Source: Methanoregula boonei 6A8 (GTDB taxonomy: Archaea > Halobacteriota > Methanomicrobia > Methanomicrobiales > Methanospirillaceae). From it: a stretch of 64,000 bases of DNA. The notes below the pieces were generated by a model that saw only the letters and a program-made list of their open reading frames with translations, searched no databases and was not told the origin of the DNA. Position numbers and translations under genes: made by a program. Shown here one piece after another: positions 16,224 to 23,732 of this stretch; position 1 is the stretch's first letter; every line of letters begins with the position of its first letter. The DNA lies in the NCBI RefSeq assembly GCF_000017625.1, contig NC_009712.1, positions 682,001 through 746,000 of the forward strand, written 5' to 3'.

Positions 16224-16787
16224 TTATGCAGAACGGCGGGTCTTTTCCATTTCCGCAGCATGCTGTGCATGTTCCCGTACCTTCCCGAAGAGATCGTTTC
16301 CCTGCGCATCGATCCCGACTACGAGAGGCAGGCGGTCGAGCTCGATCTCCCAGACGGCTTCTGCCATCCCGAGATCCGGGAAATGGACTCCTTTGAGTAT
16401 CATGTGGGAGGCGGCAAGTGCGGCACAGCCCCCGGTAAAGGCAAAGTACACGCCCCGGCCCCTGAGCTGTTCTCGTACCGTGGCATCCATCCCGCCCTTG
16501 CCGATCAGCCCACGGACCCCGGCATCGAGCAGGAAACCGGAGAGGGAGTTCATCCGTGCTGATGTGGTCGGGCCGGCGGCAATGATTTTGTTGTCTTTTA
16601 TTACCGGGCCGCAATGGTAGATCACCGCTCCTTTGGGATCAAACGGGATCCCCTCTTTTCTCATGCGAAGGTGTGCCTCGTCACGGGCGGTATAAACCGT
16701 GCCCGAGAGCTCGATCCGGTCGCCGGCCATTAGGGAGAGGACTTCGTCGCCGAGCGGGGTGGTAAGCTGCAGGGTCTTTTTACTCAC
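16224..16787 (-). CDS. class I fumarate hydratase, beta subunit
   Basis: From GTG 16787 the protein is 187 aa, starting V-S-K-K-T-L-Q-L-T-T-P-L-G-D. Motifs include LSGTVYTARDEAHLRM, the substrate-binding YHCGPVIKDNKIIAAGPTTS and GKGGMDATV, typical of the FumA/TtdB C-terminal domain. It pairs with the alpha subunit next door to make the oxygen-sensitive [4Fe-4S] hydratase that interconverts malate and fumarate. GTG overlaps the alpha-subunit stop by 4 nt (GTGA). The 13 codons farther upstream in this frame read antisense-like and are not included. Confidence 0.93.
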   Translation of the reverse strand: MSKKTLQLTTPLGDEVLSLMAGDRIELSGTVYTARDEAHLRMRKEGIPFDPKGAVIYHCGPVIKDNKIIAAGPTTSARMNSLSGFLLDAGVRGLIGKGGMDATVREQLRGRGVYFAFTGGCAALAASHMILKGVHFPDLGMAEAVWEIELDRLPLVVGIDAQGNDLFGKVREHAQHAAEMEKTRRSA

Positions 16788-17626
16788 CACTCCACCTCCA
16801 CGGTTGCGTGCCGGTTTGCCCAGCACTGCACGTTCACGGCAACCGGCAGCGACGCAGTATGGCAGGCGGCAGTCTTTACTTTGACCGCGAGCGCTGTGGT
16901 TTTCCCGCCAAGCCCCATCGGGCCGATCCCCAGCCGGTTCACGGCATCGCAGAGATTCTGTTCGAATTCGTCCATCATGTCGATGGGCTGGAGCAGCGCC
17001 TCCTTTGCAAGTGCCGGAGCTGAATCAAATGTCCCCCCGATCCCGATCCCGAGTACAACCGGTGGGCAGGGCCGGCCCTCGGCCGCAAGCATTGTCCCGA
17101 CCACGAATTCTTCGATCTTTTCGGCCTGCGAGGGGAGAAGCATCGCGATCCGTGAGACATTCTCTGCGCCGGCACCTTTGGGAAGTACGGTCACGGTAAA
17201 GTGTTCGCCGGCCTGCACATGGACCGCCGGCATCCCGGCGCCGGTATTGTCCCCGGAGTTGCGCCGGGTCAGGGGATCGACCACGTTGGGGCGCAGCGGG
17301 ATCTCCTGCGTAGCCCGGCGGATCCCTTCGGCAACCGCATCGAAGAGGGTAGGCGAGAAAGGTACCCGTGGGGGGAGAGTAAGGTAGACTATTGGTACGC
17401 CGGTATCCTGGCAGAGGGGCACGCCCAGTCGTTCGGCAGCCTCGATATTTCGTATTATGTTTTCGTATTCTCCCAAAGCTACAGCATCGGTTTCGGAGTC
17501 ACGGGCCCTGGAAAGTGCCTGTTTTACGTCCCCGGGCAGGTAAATGACGGCCTCCCGCATGGCCCTGCAGGTGGCAGCCGCAAGCGCCCCTTTCAGGTCC
17601 CCCATCTCCCCCCCTCGCTGCATCAT
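16784..17626 (-). CDS. class I fumarate hydratase, alpha subunit
   Basis: The 280-aa protein contains GVPLCQDTGVPIVY (first cluster Cys), NSGDNTGAGMPAVH, and C-terminal GIGPMGLGGKTTALAVKVKTAACHTASLPVAVNVQCWA, where the other cluster cysteines lie. These are the class I Fe-S hydratase alpha (FumA/TtdA N-terminal) signatures. A TATA box at 17648-17656 places transcription start at about 17626, the first ATG, so the gene is probably leaderless; an internal ATG at 17605 preceded by a G-rich tract is an alternative. It is the first gene of the fum-kor-suc operon. Confidence 0.94.
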   Translation of the reverse strand: MMQRGGEMGDLKGALAAATCRAMREAVIYLPGDVKQALSRARDSETDAVALGEYENIIRNIEAAERLGVPLCQDTGVPIVYLTLPPRVPFSPTLFDAVAEGIRRATQEIPLRPNVVDPLTRRNSGDNTGAGMPAVHVQAGEHFTVTVLPKGAGAENVSRIAMLLPSQAEKIEEFVVGTMLAAEGRPCPPVVLGIGIGGTFDSAPALAKEALLQPIDMMDEFEQNLCDAVNRLGIGPMGLGGKTTALAVKVKTAACHTASLPVAVNVQCWANRHATVEVEW

Positions 17627-17647
17627 CCATAATTAAGCGGCGGGGAT

Positions 17648-17656
17648 GTTATAAAC
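17648..17656 (-). promoter_or_regulatory. TATA box of the fum-kor-suc operon
   Basis: The minus strand reads GTTTATAAC here. Its centre is about 26 nt before ATG 17626, the distance between archaeal TATA boxes and transcription starts, so the operon mRNA should begin at the first codon. No operator-like repeat was seen beside it. Confidence 0.6.
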
Positions 17657-17738
17657 TGTGCCACCGGTAAAAAATCCCGGAACCCTGAAGATGAGCACTG
17701 GCTCCCGCTCCCAGGAAAAGAGTGTTTTTGAAAAATGC

Positions 17739-17768
17739 CAAAAAGAGAAAAACCGGGGGAAACCGGTT
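17739..17768 (-). terminator. hairpin terminator of the L10e gene
   Basis: On the minus strand AACCGG and CCGGTT enclose a 6-nt loop (17751-17768) directly overlapping the stop codon, followed by a T-rich tract down to about 17739. This looks like the end of the L10e transcript and separates it from the fum operon promoter. Confidence 0.55.
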
Positions 17769-18513
17769 ATTTCTTGTCCTTGCCGCCCTTTGCCGGGGCA
17801 GCCTTTCCGCCTTTTGCGGCATCTGCTCCCTTTGCTCCAGGCTCGGCTTTCGCGGGTTCGGCACCCTTGCCACCCTTGTGCTCTGCACCCTTCGCGCCCT
17901 TTGCTGCCGGTTCTGCTGCCGGTTCTGCCGCTGCCTCGGTCTCAACCTTGACCGGTGCCGCGATCTTATCGCCGGCGATCTTGGGTGCTGCAACGATCCT
18001 GCCGCTGACCTTGATCGTGTGGACCTTAAGGTGGGACGGGGTCGGAAGCTTATGGGAGCCGTTCCTTAACGCCGCCTTGACCTTGTCGAGGTACTGGGCC
18101 GTGGTAAAGACGGTAAAGAGGAGCTGGCCTGCTTCGACACGGGCTGCAGTTCCCACGGCTTTTCCGAATGCAAGCCGCATGCCTTCCGACACACGGTCTG
18201 CACCTGCGCCGGTTGCCTGTTTGTTCTCCCGGAGCACGTGGTGCGGGAAGACGCGAACCTTGAAGTGGAAGTTTGTTCTGCCAACATCCTTTAAGAGCTT
18301 CCTGTTGACCGAGATACGGGCGGCCTCAAGGGCGCTGTGCCGGATCTGGCAGGTCTCTTCAACGATCAGGTCAATCTCGGTCGGGAACTCCTGGGAGAGG
18401 TTCCCCATCTCGAACTGTACAATCTTGTTGCCGGGAACCCCGCCCATGTACTCGCGCCGAGTGTAGGCCTTCTTTGCAAGGTTCCGGTACATCTTCCCCG
18501 GTTTTCTTACCAT
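17767..18513 (-). CDS. rpl10e: 50S ribosomal protein L10e (uL16) with long basic C-terminal tail
   Basis: Residues 1-170 are archaeal/eukaryal L10e: [39 protein letters not shown] and [29 protein letters not shown]. This protein contacts tRNA and the GTPase centre of the large subunit. Usual archaeal length is about 160-180 aa; here the product is 248 aa. The extra 70-75 residues are Ala, Lys, Gly, Glu and Pro only ([20 protein letters not shown] ... KGGKDKK), resembling histone H1 or L7/L12-type tails. The tail is likely disordered. GGAGAAGGA precedes the ATG. Confidence 0.95.
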   Translation of the reverse strand: MVRKPGKMYRNLAKKAYTRREYMGGVPGNKIVQFEMGNLSQEFPTEIDLIVEETCQIRHSALEAARISVNRKLLKDVGRTNFHFKVRVFPHHVLRENKQATGAGADRVSEGMRLAFGKAVGTAARVEAGQLLFTVFTTAQYLDKVKAALRNGSHKLPTPSHLKVHTIKVSGRIVAAPKIAGDKIAAPVKVETEAAAEPAAEPAAKGAKGAEHKGGKGAEPAKAEPGAKGADAAKGGKAAPAKGGKDKK

Positions 18514-18641
18514 CGCGTCCTTCTCCTAGTTCGTATGTATCGTAAAAACAGGCACATTGCAGCGCGGATCAAGTGATTCGCTGCCGTACCTGCACACTTC
18601 ACAAACTGCTTTTATAAAATAGAGATTGAGCGTATTAAACC

Positions 18642-19403
18642 TTACTGGATAGGATCCGATTCTTCGCGGATCATATCGAGCAGGTGGCGCCGGATCTGGC
18701 CGAACTCTTCTCCTGTCCGATCGCGTGGATGAGGGCCCGGGATGGGCACGATCTCCTTGATCCGGCCCGGGCGGTGGGTAAGGACCACAATCCGGTCGGC
18801 AAGGAAGACCGCTTCGTCAACGCTGTGGGTGACAAAGAGGATCGTCTTTTTTGTCTTCTCCCAGATCCGGAGCAGCTCGTGTTGCATCCGGTTACGGGTC
18901 TGGGCATCAAGCGCTCCGAACGGCTCATCCATGAGGAGGATGGAGGGCTCGATGGCAAGCGCCCGTGCCACGGCCACTCTCTGGCGCATGCCCCCGGAGA
19001 GCTCGTGCGGGTGCCGCTTCCCAAATCCCGAAAGTCCCACCAGGTCGAGGTACTTCTCAGCTGCCGTACTCCGGTCGATCTTTTTTATCCCCCGGAGTTC
19101 CATGCCGAGCGTCACGTTCTCTTCAACGGTCCGCCACGGGTAGAGGGAATATTCCTGGAAGATCATAGCCATTTTCGGGCTGGGGCGGGTGATTGCTGCC
19201 CCATCAAGCAGTATCGAGCCGGAGGAAGCGGATTCGAGGCCGGCAATAATCCGGAGCAGGGTGGTTTTGCCGCACCCTGAGGGCCCAAGAATGCAGATGA
19301 ACTCCTCGTTACCTACCGCAAGGGAGATGTCCGAGAGTGCCTCCATGGTCTGGTGGTCTTCAGAAACAAACGTCCGTGAGATGTTTTTAATCTCAAGCGT
19401 CAT
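18642..19403 (-). CDS. ABC transporter ATP-binding protein (nitrate/sulfonate/taurine class)
   Basis: The 253-aa ATPase has Walker [11 protein letters not shown]-loop [16 protein letters not shown], signature [17 protein letters not shown], Walker [13 protein letters not shown] and H-loop [13 protein letters not shown]. The [12 protein letters not shown]-loop and PFGALD Walker B are characteristic of SsuB/TauB/NrtD-type importers. It powers the permease encoded upstream (19400-20161), with which it overlaps by 4 nt, and serves the binding lipoprotein at 20193. The substrate class is only as precise as the family. Confidence 0.92.
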   Translation of the reverse strand: MTLEIKNISRTFVSEDHQTMEALSDISLAVGNEEFICILGPSGCGKTTLLRIIAGLESASSGSILLDGAAITRPSPKMAMIFQEYSLYPWRTVEENVTLGMELRGIKKIDRSTAAEKYLDLVGLSGFGKRHPHELSGGMRQRVAVARALAIEPSILLMDEPFGALDAQTRNRMQHELLRIWEKTKKTILFVTHSVDEAVFLADRIVVLTHRPGRIKEIVPIPGPHPRDRTGEEFGQIRRHLLDMIREESDPIQ

Positions 19404-20161
19404 CGCTCAAGCCCCCTCCACCCGAACCAGCGTTTTTCCACCGCCCTGAACCCTTGGTCGATGACAAGGCCGATAAGGCCGATCACGATGATGCCGGCGA
19501 TAATCACGTTGATCTGGCCGAGGTTATAGGCGTACATGATCAGGTAACCAAGCCCTGATGTCGGGCCAGGCAGGATCTCTGCGGCAACCACGCACATCCA
19601 CGAGATCCCAAAACCCACACGGAGGCCGGTCCAGATTGTTGGAGCGGCGCCTGGCAGGATGACTTTTGTGAGGATCTGGCGTTCGCTTGCCCCAAGCGTA
19701 GTACATACTTCGATCCAGGTGTTCTTTACCCCACGCACCCCGTCAACCGTGTTGAGCAGGATCGGGAACACAGCCCCGATAAAGATGATAAACACGATCG
19801 AGACGATCCCGATCTTGAACCATGCAAGAGCAAGCGGCACCCAGGCGAGGGGAGGCACCGGGCGGAGGAGCTCAATAGTGGTGTCGAAAAAGTCATTGAG
19901 CACGGCAAATCTGCCCATCCCGATCCCCAGAGGAATGGCAACGGCCGCGGCAAGCGCAAACCCAAGCACTACCCTTTCGATGCTTACCAGCGCATTGTCC
20001 ACGAGGCTGCCCGTACCCAGGATATCCGAGAACGGGGAGAGCAGCACCGGGATAACTGTTTCAAGTTTGGGCAGAAAAAAAGGGTTGTTGACGATGGTAG
20101 CCGCAACCTCCCACCCGATGATGAGGAGGATCGGCAATACCAGTCCAAGGCGCCGTGTCAT
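19400..20161 (-). CDS. ABC transporter permease (SsuC/TauC-like)
   Basis: The 253-aa integral membrane protein has about six helices (first at 5-25) and the binding-protein-dependent EAA loop near residues 165-190: [45 protein letters not shown] and [14 protein letters not shown] are typical of SsuC/NrtB permeases. It forms the import channel with the ATPase encoded next to it. The start ATG is 31 nt after the binding-protein gene; the three make one transcription unit. Confidence 0.92.
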   Translation of the reverse strand: MTRRLGLVLPILLIIGWEVAATIVNNPFFLPKLETVIPVLLSPFSDILGTGSLVDNALVSIERVVLGFALAAAVAIPLGIGMGRFAVLNDFFDTTIELLRPVPPLAWVPLALAWFKIGIVSIVFIIFIGAVFPILLNTVDGVRGVKNTWIEVCTTLGASERQILTKVILPGAAPTIWTGLRVGFGISWMCVVAAEILPGPTSGLGYLIMYAYNLGQINVIIAGIIVIGLIGLVIDQGFRAVEKRWFGWRGLER

Positions 20162-20192
20162 TGTTCTTTATAGTAATGAGCGGCGATCCTCA

Positions 20193-21458
20193 TCAAACCT
20201 TCACTTCAGTTACGGTAATACCGCTGCTCTGCAGGGCAGCGCGGATCATAACATCCTGGATGGAGCCTTTTCCGGGCGCTGCAATCACGAGCGGCTTTCC
20301 TGCATCCGAGCGCGCCTTTGCCCATGCGGCAAAGCTCTGCCAGTCCTGTGCGGGTGCGCCATTTTCCACCACAAGGCCGGTACCGAGGTTATCGATCGGG
20401 TAGGCGATGGTGATAGGGGTACCCTGGTCGATCGCGTTGATTGCCGGCGGAACTCCGACATAAGACATCTGAATTGAGTTGGTTGCCGCGAGCTGCATCA
20501 GGTTTGGCCCGGCATTTGCCGGTACCAGGTTGACGGTGGCAATTTTCTGGCCGTTTACCATGAAGTCAGCTACATCCGGCTTTGCCTTGGTGAGATCTTC
20601 GGGTTTAAGGGCAATACCATAGGTGTCATTGAAGTACTGCCAGTTCTTGACCGCAACAAAGAGTGCCGAGTGATCAACGGCATTGAGGTACCCGACCCCT
20701 ACCGTGTTCTGGATGGGTGCAGGTGTGGGCACGTTCTTTGAAGCAAGGATAGATGTTGCGCTGGTGTACGGCTGGAAGTTGTAGAGAACTGCATCCTGGT
20801 TCGTACTGTTCGCAACAAAGCCTTTGACTGTTCCGAGCTGGATAAGTGCCTGCACGAAATTTCCGGTACTGGCCTTCCAGGCATCTGACGGATTGTTCGT
20901 GAATGCGATGGTGGGCAGGGAGTTGCTGACTGCAGTTACCGATGAGACACTTACATTCCCGTAGGTGAAGTTCTGCTTGCCGGCCAGCCAGTCAGCATCG
21001 AGTGCGGCCGTTTCATTCGGGTGATCATTGATGTACTGCGTTGCTGCAAGGTTGAGCGCAGAGAAGTCATTGACAAAGTCCGGGTTCTGGGCGTAGAAGT
21101 CCTTTCTTACCACAAAGACGTTCTGCGGGTGGTTGTTCCACTCGCCTGCAGGCGGGAGGTCCTTGGAATAGACTGCAACATGGCCTATATCGCTTTCCAC
21201 ACCGGCTTCGACAACCGGCTGCCAGGCAATGTACCCGTCAACCTGACCGGTGGCAAGAAGCGAGGGCATCGGGCCGACTCCCGCGGTTTCGAGAATCCCG
21301 ACAGATCCATTGGACGATGTGGTCGTGGTACCGGTTGAGGAACCGGCAGTGGTGCTCCCTGAGGTGGTACCCGCAGACTGCGTGCAGCCGGCGGTGAACA
21401 GCACAAGGACAAGGGCAAGCGCCAGGAGTGCGATTGCAGAAATCTTTACAGCTTTCAT
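20193..21458 (-). CDS. substrate-binding lipoprotein, lobes apparently in swapped order
   Basis: The 421-aa protein has a lipobox FTAGC (Cys 25) and a Ser/Thr/Gly linker to residue 52. Two segments follow. Residues 53-240 (GVGPMPSLLATGQVDGYIAW, VFVVRKDFYAQNPDFV) look like the second half of an NMT1/SsuA-type binding protein. Residues 252-421 (VGVGYLNAVDHSALFVAV, LMQLAATNSIQMSYVGVPPA, AAPGKGSIQDVMIRAAL) look like the first half, and the protein ends where the usual order would continue into the first segment. I infer a circular permutation. It delivers solute to the permease at 19400. The TATA box suggests a leaderless start at ATG 21458. Confidence 0.85.
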   Translation of the reverse strand: MKAVKISAIALLALALVLVLFTAGCTQSAGTTSGSTTAGSSTGTTTTSSNGSVGILETAGVGPMPSLLATGQVDGYIAWQPVVEAGVESDIGHVAVYSKDLPPAGEWNNHPQNVFVVRKDFYAQNPDFVNDFSALNLAATQYINDHPNETAALDADWLAGKQNFTYGNVSVSSVTAVSNSLPTIAFTNNPSDAWKASTGNFVQALIQLGTVKGFVANSTNQDAVLYNFQPYTSATSILASKNVPTPAPIQNTVGVGYLNAVDHSALFVAVKNWQYFNDTYGIALKPEDLTKAKPDVADFMVNGQKIATVNLVPANAGPNLMQLAATNSIQMSYVGVPPAINAIDQGTPITIAYPIDNLGTGLVVENGAPAQDWQSFAAWAKARSDAGKPLVIAAPGKGSIQDVMIRAALQSSGITVTEVKV

Positions 21459-21479
21459 ATGCACGGATTATCCGGGCGA

Positions 21480-21488
21480 TAATAAAAA
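21480..21488 (-). promoter_or_regulatory. TATA box of the ABC transporter operon
   Basis: TTTTATTA on the minus strand, centred about 26 nt before ATG 21458, supports that start codon and a leaderless transcript. The divergent regulator gene begins 210 bp away at 21668. Confidence 0.5.
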
Positions 21489-21618
21489 AGTGCACCATTT
21501 CGGCAAATAATTTATCCTATTCAACAAAAATTGGGGCAAAAAATAGACAATTGGATAATTTATAGGTGCGTCTTGTCCACATACTGTCATATACGCCCGT
21601 CCCGGTTATCGTTTTTTT

Positions 21619-21652
21619 GGACAAAAGGGAAATTTCATCTAATATTTTGTCC
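21619..21652. promoter_or_regulatory. inverted repeat GGACAAAA/TTTTGTCC before the regulator gene
   Basis: GGACAAAA (21619-21626) and TTTTGTCC (21645-21652) are exact complements spaced 18 bp, centre to centre 26 bp. They sit 16-49 bp before the HTH regulator ATG, so binding there by the regulator would give autoregulation. Related TTGTCC text lies at about 21575-21580. Confidence 0.5.
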
Positions 21653-21667
21653 TATTGTACCTATATT

Positions 21668-22201
21668 ATGGCATATGCGGACCCGGTTGACCGGCTTATG
21701 CGCGCAGCGCTCACCTCCGATGAGGCATTCGTGGCTACCTTAAACGATCTCATGGAAAACGACCTGCGCATCAGCGTCCGCGATCTCTCAGAGCACTGCG
21801 GAATCGCCCAGAGCTCGCTGTATAAGATCATCAACGGGAAACGTTCACCCAATCTATCCACTCTCCGGGAGATTGTAAAAGCCCTGCGGCAGTTCTACCA
21901 CGCAGGGGATGAGAAGTTCATCGGCCTGATCGCGGCCCGGCCGGTGCTCGAGAGCGTGGAAGAGCGGCTCGCGGATGTGGATGGCCGCCCCCTCAAGGTG
22001 CGGGAGTACCCGGTGTACACCATGGAGGATGCCATTGTGGCTGCAGTCCGGGCCGAGCGGGAAGGGGCGATTGCAATCGTCTGCGCCCCGATTGTCTCAA
22101 GCATCATCGAGCAGCTGGTCCATGTGCCGGTAACTACCATCATCCCGCGTGAATCGGTCCAGCGGGCGATTGAACTTGCGGCCCGGAAGGCGTGGATTTA
22201 A
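21668..22201 (+). CDS. HTH transcription regulator, probable controller of the ABC importer
   Basis: From ATG 21668 the protein is 177 aa. Residues 30-75 form a Xre/Cro-type helix-turn-helix (VRDLSEHCGIAQSSLYKIIN, then GKRSPNLSTLREIVKAL). Residues 110-177 form an alpha/beta domain (YTMEDAIVAAVRAEREGAIA, VPVTTIIPRESVQRAIELAA) that may sense a ligand; it resembles the regulators grouped as COG1709, which I recall but could not check. A frame 34 codons longer exists, but its extra part overlaps the inverted repeat. It is divergent from the ABC transporter operon. Confidence 0.8.
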   Translation: MAYADPVDRLMRAALTSDEAFVATLNDLMENDLRISVRDLSEHCGIAQSSLYKIINGKRSPNLSTLREIVKALRQFYHAGDEKFIGLIAARPVLESVEERLADVDGRPLKVREYPVYTMEDAIVAAVRAEREGAIAIVCAPIVSSIIEQLVHVPVTTIIPRESVQRAIELAARKAWI

Positions 22202-22250
22202 TCGATCCGCGCACACACATGAGTGTAGAATTAAAGGTGAGGGAGAACGG

Positions 22251-23732
22251 ATGCGGACCGATGTTGTGAGACTGGGACGCCTTTCGGGCGAGAGGACGGG
22301 AGAAATGATGCGCTTCCTCTCATCGATGCGATCCGACCGCTGTATTGCCGATGCTGATGTGCTGGTGGATATCGCCCACGTGCTGATGCTTGAACGCCAG
22401 AAGATCATCAGCACCGATACGGCAAAGCAGCTCCTGCCGGCGCTCCTGGAACTCAACAGCGAAGGTGTTCCCGAAGAGGTCTTTGACGACCGGTTCGAGG
22501 ATGTCCACGCAGGGATTGAGACCCTGCTTATCGGGGCTGTGGGCGCCGATGTCGGTGGCCGCATGCACATGGGGCGGTCGCGGAACGACGAGGTGGCAAC
22601 CTGCATACGGTTCAAGCTCCGGGAAGACCTGCTCAAGCAACTGGCTGCACTTCTCAAGGTCCGCGAGGTGCTGGTTACCCTTGCCGAGCAGCACCGGGAA
22701 TCGGTCATGCCCGGTTTTACCCACATGCAGCATGCCCAGCCCACCACCCTTGCCCATCATCTCCTTGCCTATGAGCAGCAGTTCACCCGGGACTTTGACC
22801 GGCTCCGCGATGCCTATGCCCGGGTCAACCTCTGCCCGCTCGGCGCTGCTGCATTTGCCTCCACCGGCTACCCCATCGATCGCGAGTATACTGCAAAACT
22901 GCTCGCATTCGATGGCCCTGTTGTGAACACAATGGATGCGGTCGCCACCCGTGACTTTGCCCTTGAAACCCTTGCCGATCTCTCCATTCTCATGGCGAAC
23001 GTGAGCCGGCTCTGCGAGGAAATGGTTATCTGGAGTACCTCGTTTGTGAAATTTGTGGTGCTCGATGACGCGTTCTGCTCGACCTCGTCGATCATGCCAC
23101 AGAAGAAGAACCCGGACACCGCCGAGATCATGCGGGCAAAGACCGGCTCGGTCTTTGGGGCTTACACGGGAGCGCTCATGACGGTTAAGGGCCTGCCCAT
23201 GAGCTACAACCGCGACCTCCAGGAGCTCACCCCCAATATCTGGCGCGGGATGCGGGACGCAAAAGAGAGCCTGCGCCTCCTCATCGACATGCTTTCGAGC
23301 GCCACGTTCGACACCGAGCGGATGAAGGAAGAGGCCGGCAAAGGTTTCTCCACCGCAACAGAACTTGCCGACACCCTCGTTCGGGACTACGGCCTGCCTT
23401 TCCGCATGGCCCACAATATCGTGGGCCGGGCCGTCCAGAAGGGGAGCCTCTCCTTAGAGATGCTTGAAGCCGCGGCAAAGGAGCTTGATGTCGGGATCTC
23501 CTTTACCGCAAAAGGGCTTACGCAGGACCAGATTGACAAGGCACTCGATGTGACGCACTCGGTGGAAGTCCGGCGGGCGACCGGTGGGCCGGCTCCCTTT
23601 GCAACAAAGATTGCCATCGCAGACCGGAAGAAACTGCTCGATACCGATTCGGTATTCATTGACGAGCGACTGGCAAAGATCGCAAAGGCCAAAGAGGACC
23701 TGATATCAGATGCACGGAGGCTGGTAGCATAA
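22251..23732 (+). CDS. argH: argininosuccinate lyase
   Basis: From ATG 22251, just after GGTGAGGGAG, the product is 493 aa. It has the fumarase-superfamily signature SSIMPQKKNPDTAEIMRAKT and HMGRSRNDEVATCIRF plus MPGFTHMQHAQPTTLAHHLL, all specific for ArgH. It splits argininosuccinate into arginine and fumarate, the last step of arginine synthesis. The open frame extends 34 codons upstream into the preceding gene's spacer and is not needed. The gene ends in ...V-A-TAA, and the gatD reading frame begins over this stop. Confidence 0.96.
   Translation: MRTDVVRLGRLSGERTGEMMRFLSSMRSDRCIADADVLVDIAHVLMLERQKIISTDTAKQLLPALLELNSEGVPEEVFDDRFEDVHAGIETLLIGAVGADVGGRMHMGRSRNDEVATCIRFKLREDLLKQLAALLKVREVLVTLAEQHRESVMPGFTHMQHAQPTTLAHHLLAYEQQFTRDFDRLRDAYARVNLCPLGAAAFASTGYPIDREYTAKLLAFDGPVVNTMDAVATRDFALETLADLSILMANVSRLCEEMVIWSTSFVKFVVLDDAFCSTSSIMPQKKNPDTAEIMRAKTGSVFGAYTGALMTVKGLPMSYNRDLQELTPNIWRGMRDAKESLRLLIDMLSSATFDTERMKEEAGKGFSTATELADTLVRDYGLPFRMAHNIVGRAVQKGSLSLEMLEAAAKELDVGISFTAKGLTQDQIDKALDVTHSVEVRRATGGPAPFATKIAIADRKKLLDTDSVFIDERLAKIAKAKEDLISDARRLVA

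Noticed and set aside
22320-23414. 364-codon open frame on the minus strand
   Set aside because: Lies wholly antisense to argH, a certain gene; long antisense frames are common in this high-GC coding DNA, and its His/Gly/Arg-rich translation has no family pattern.
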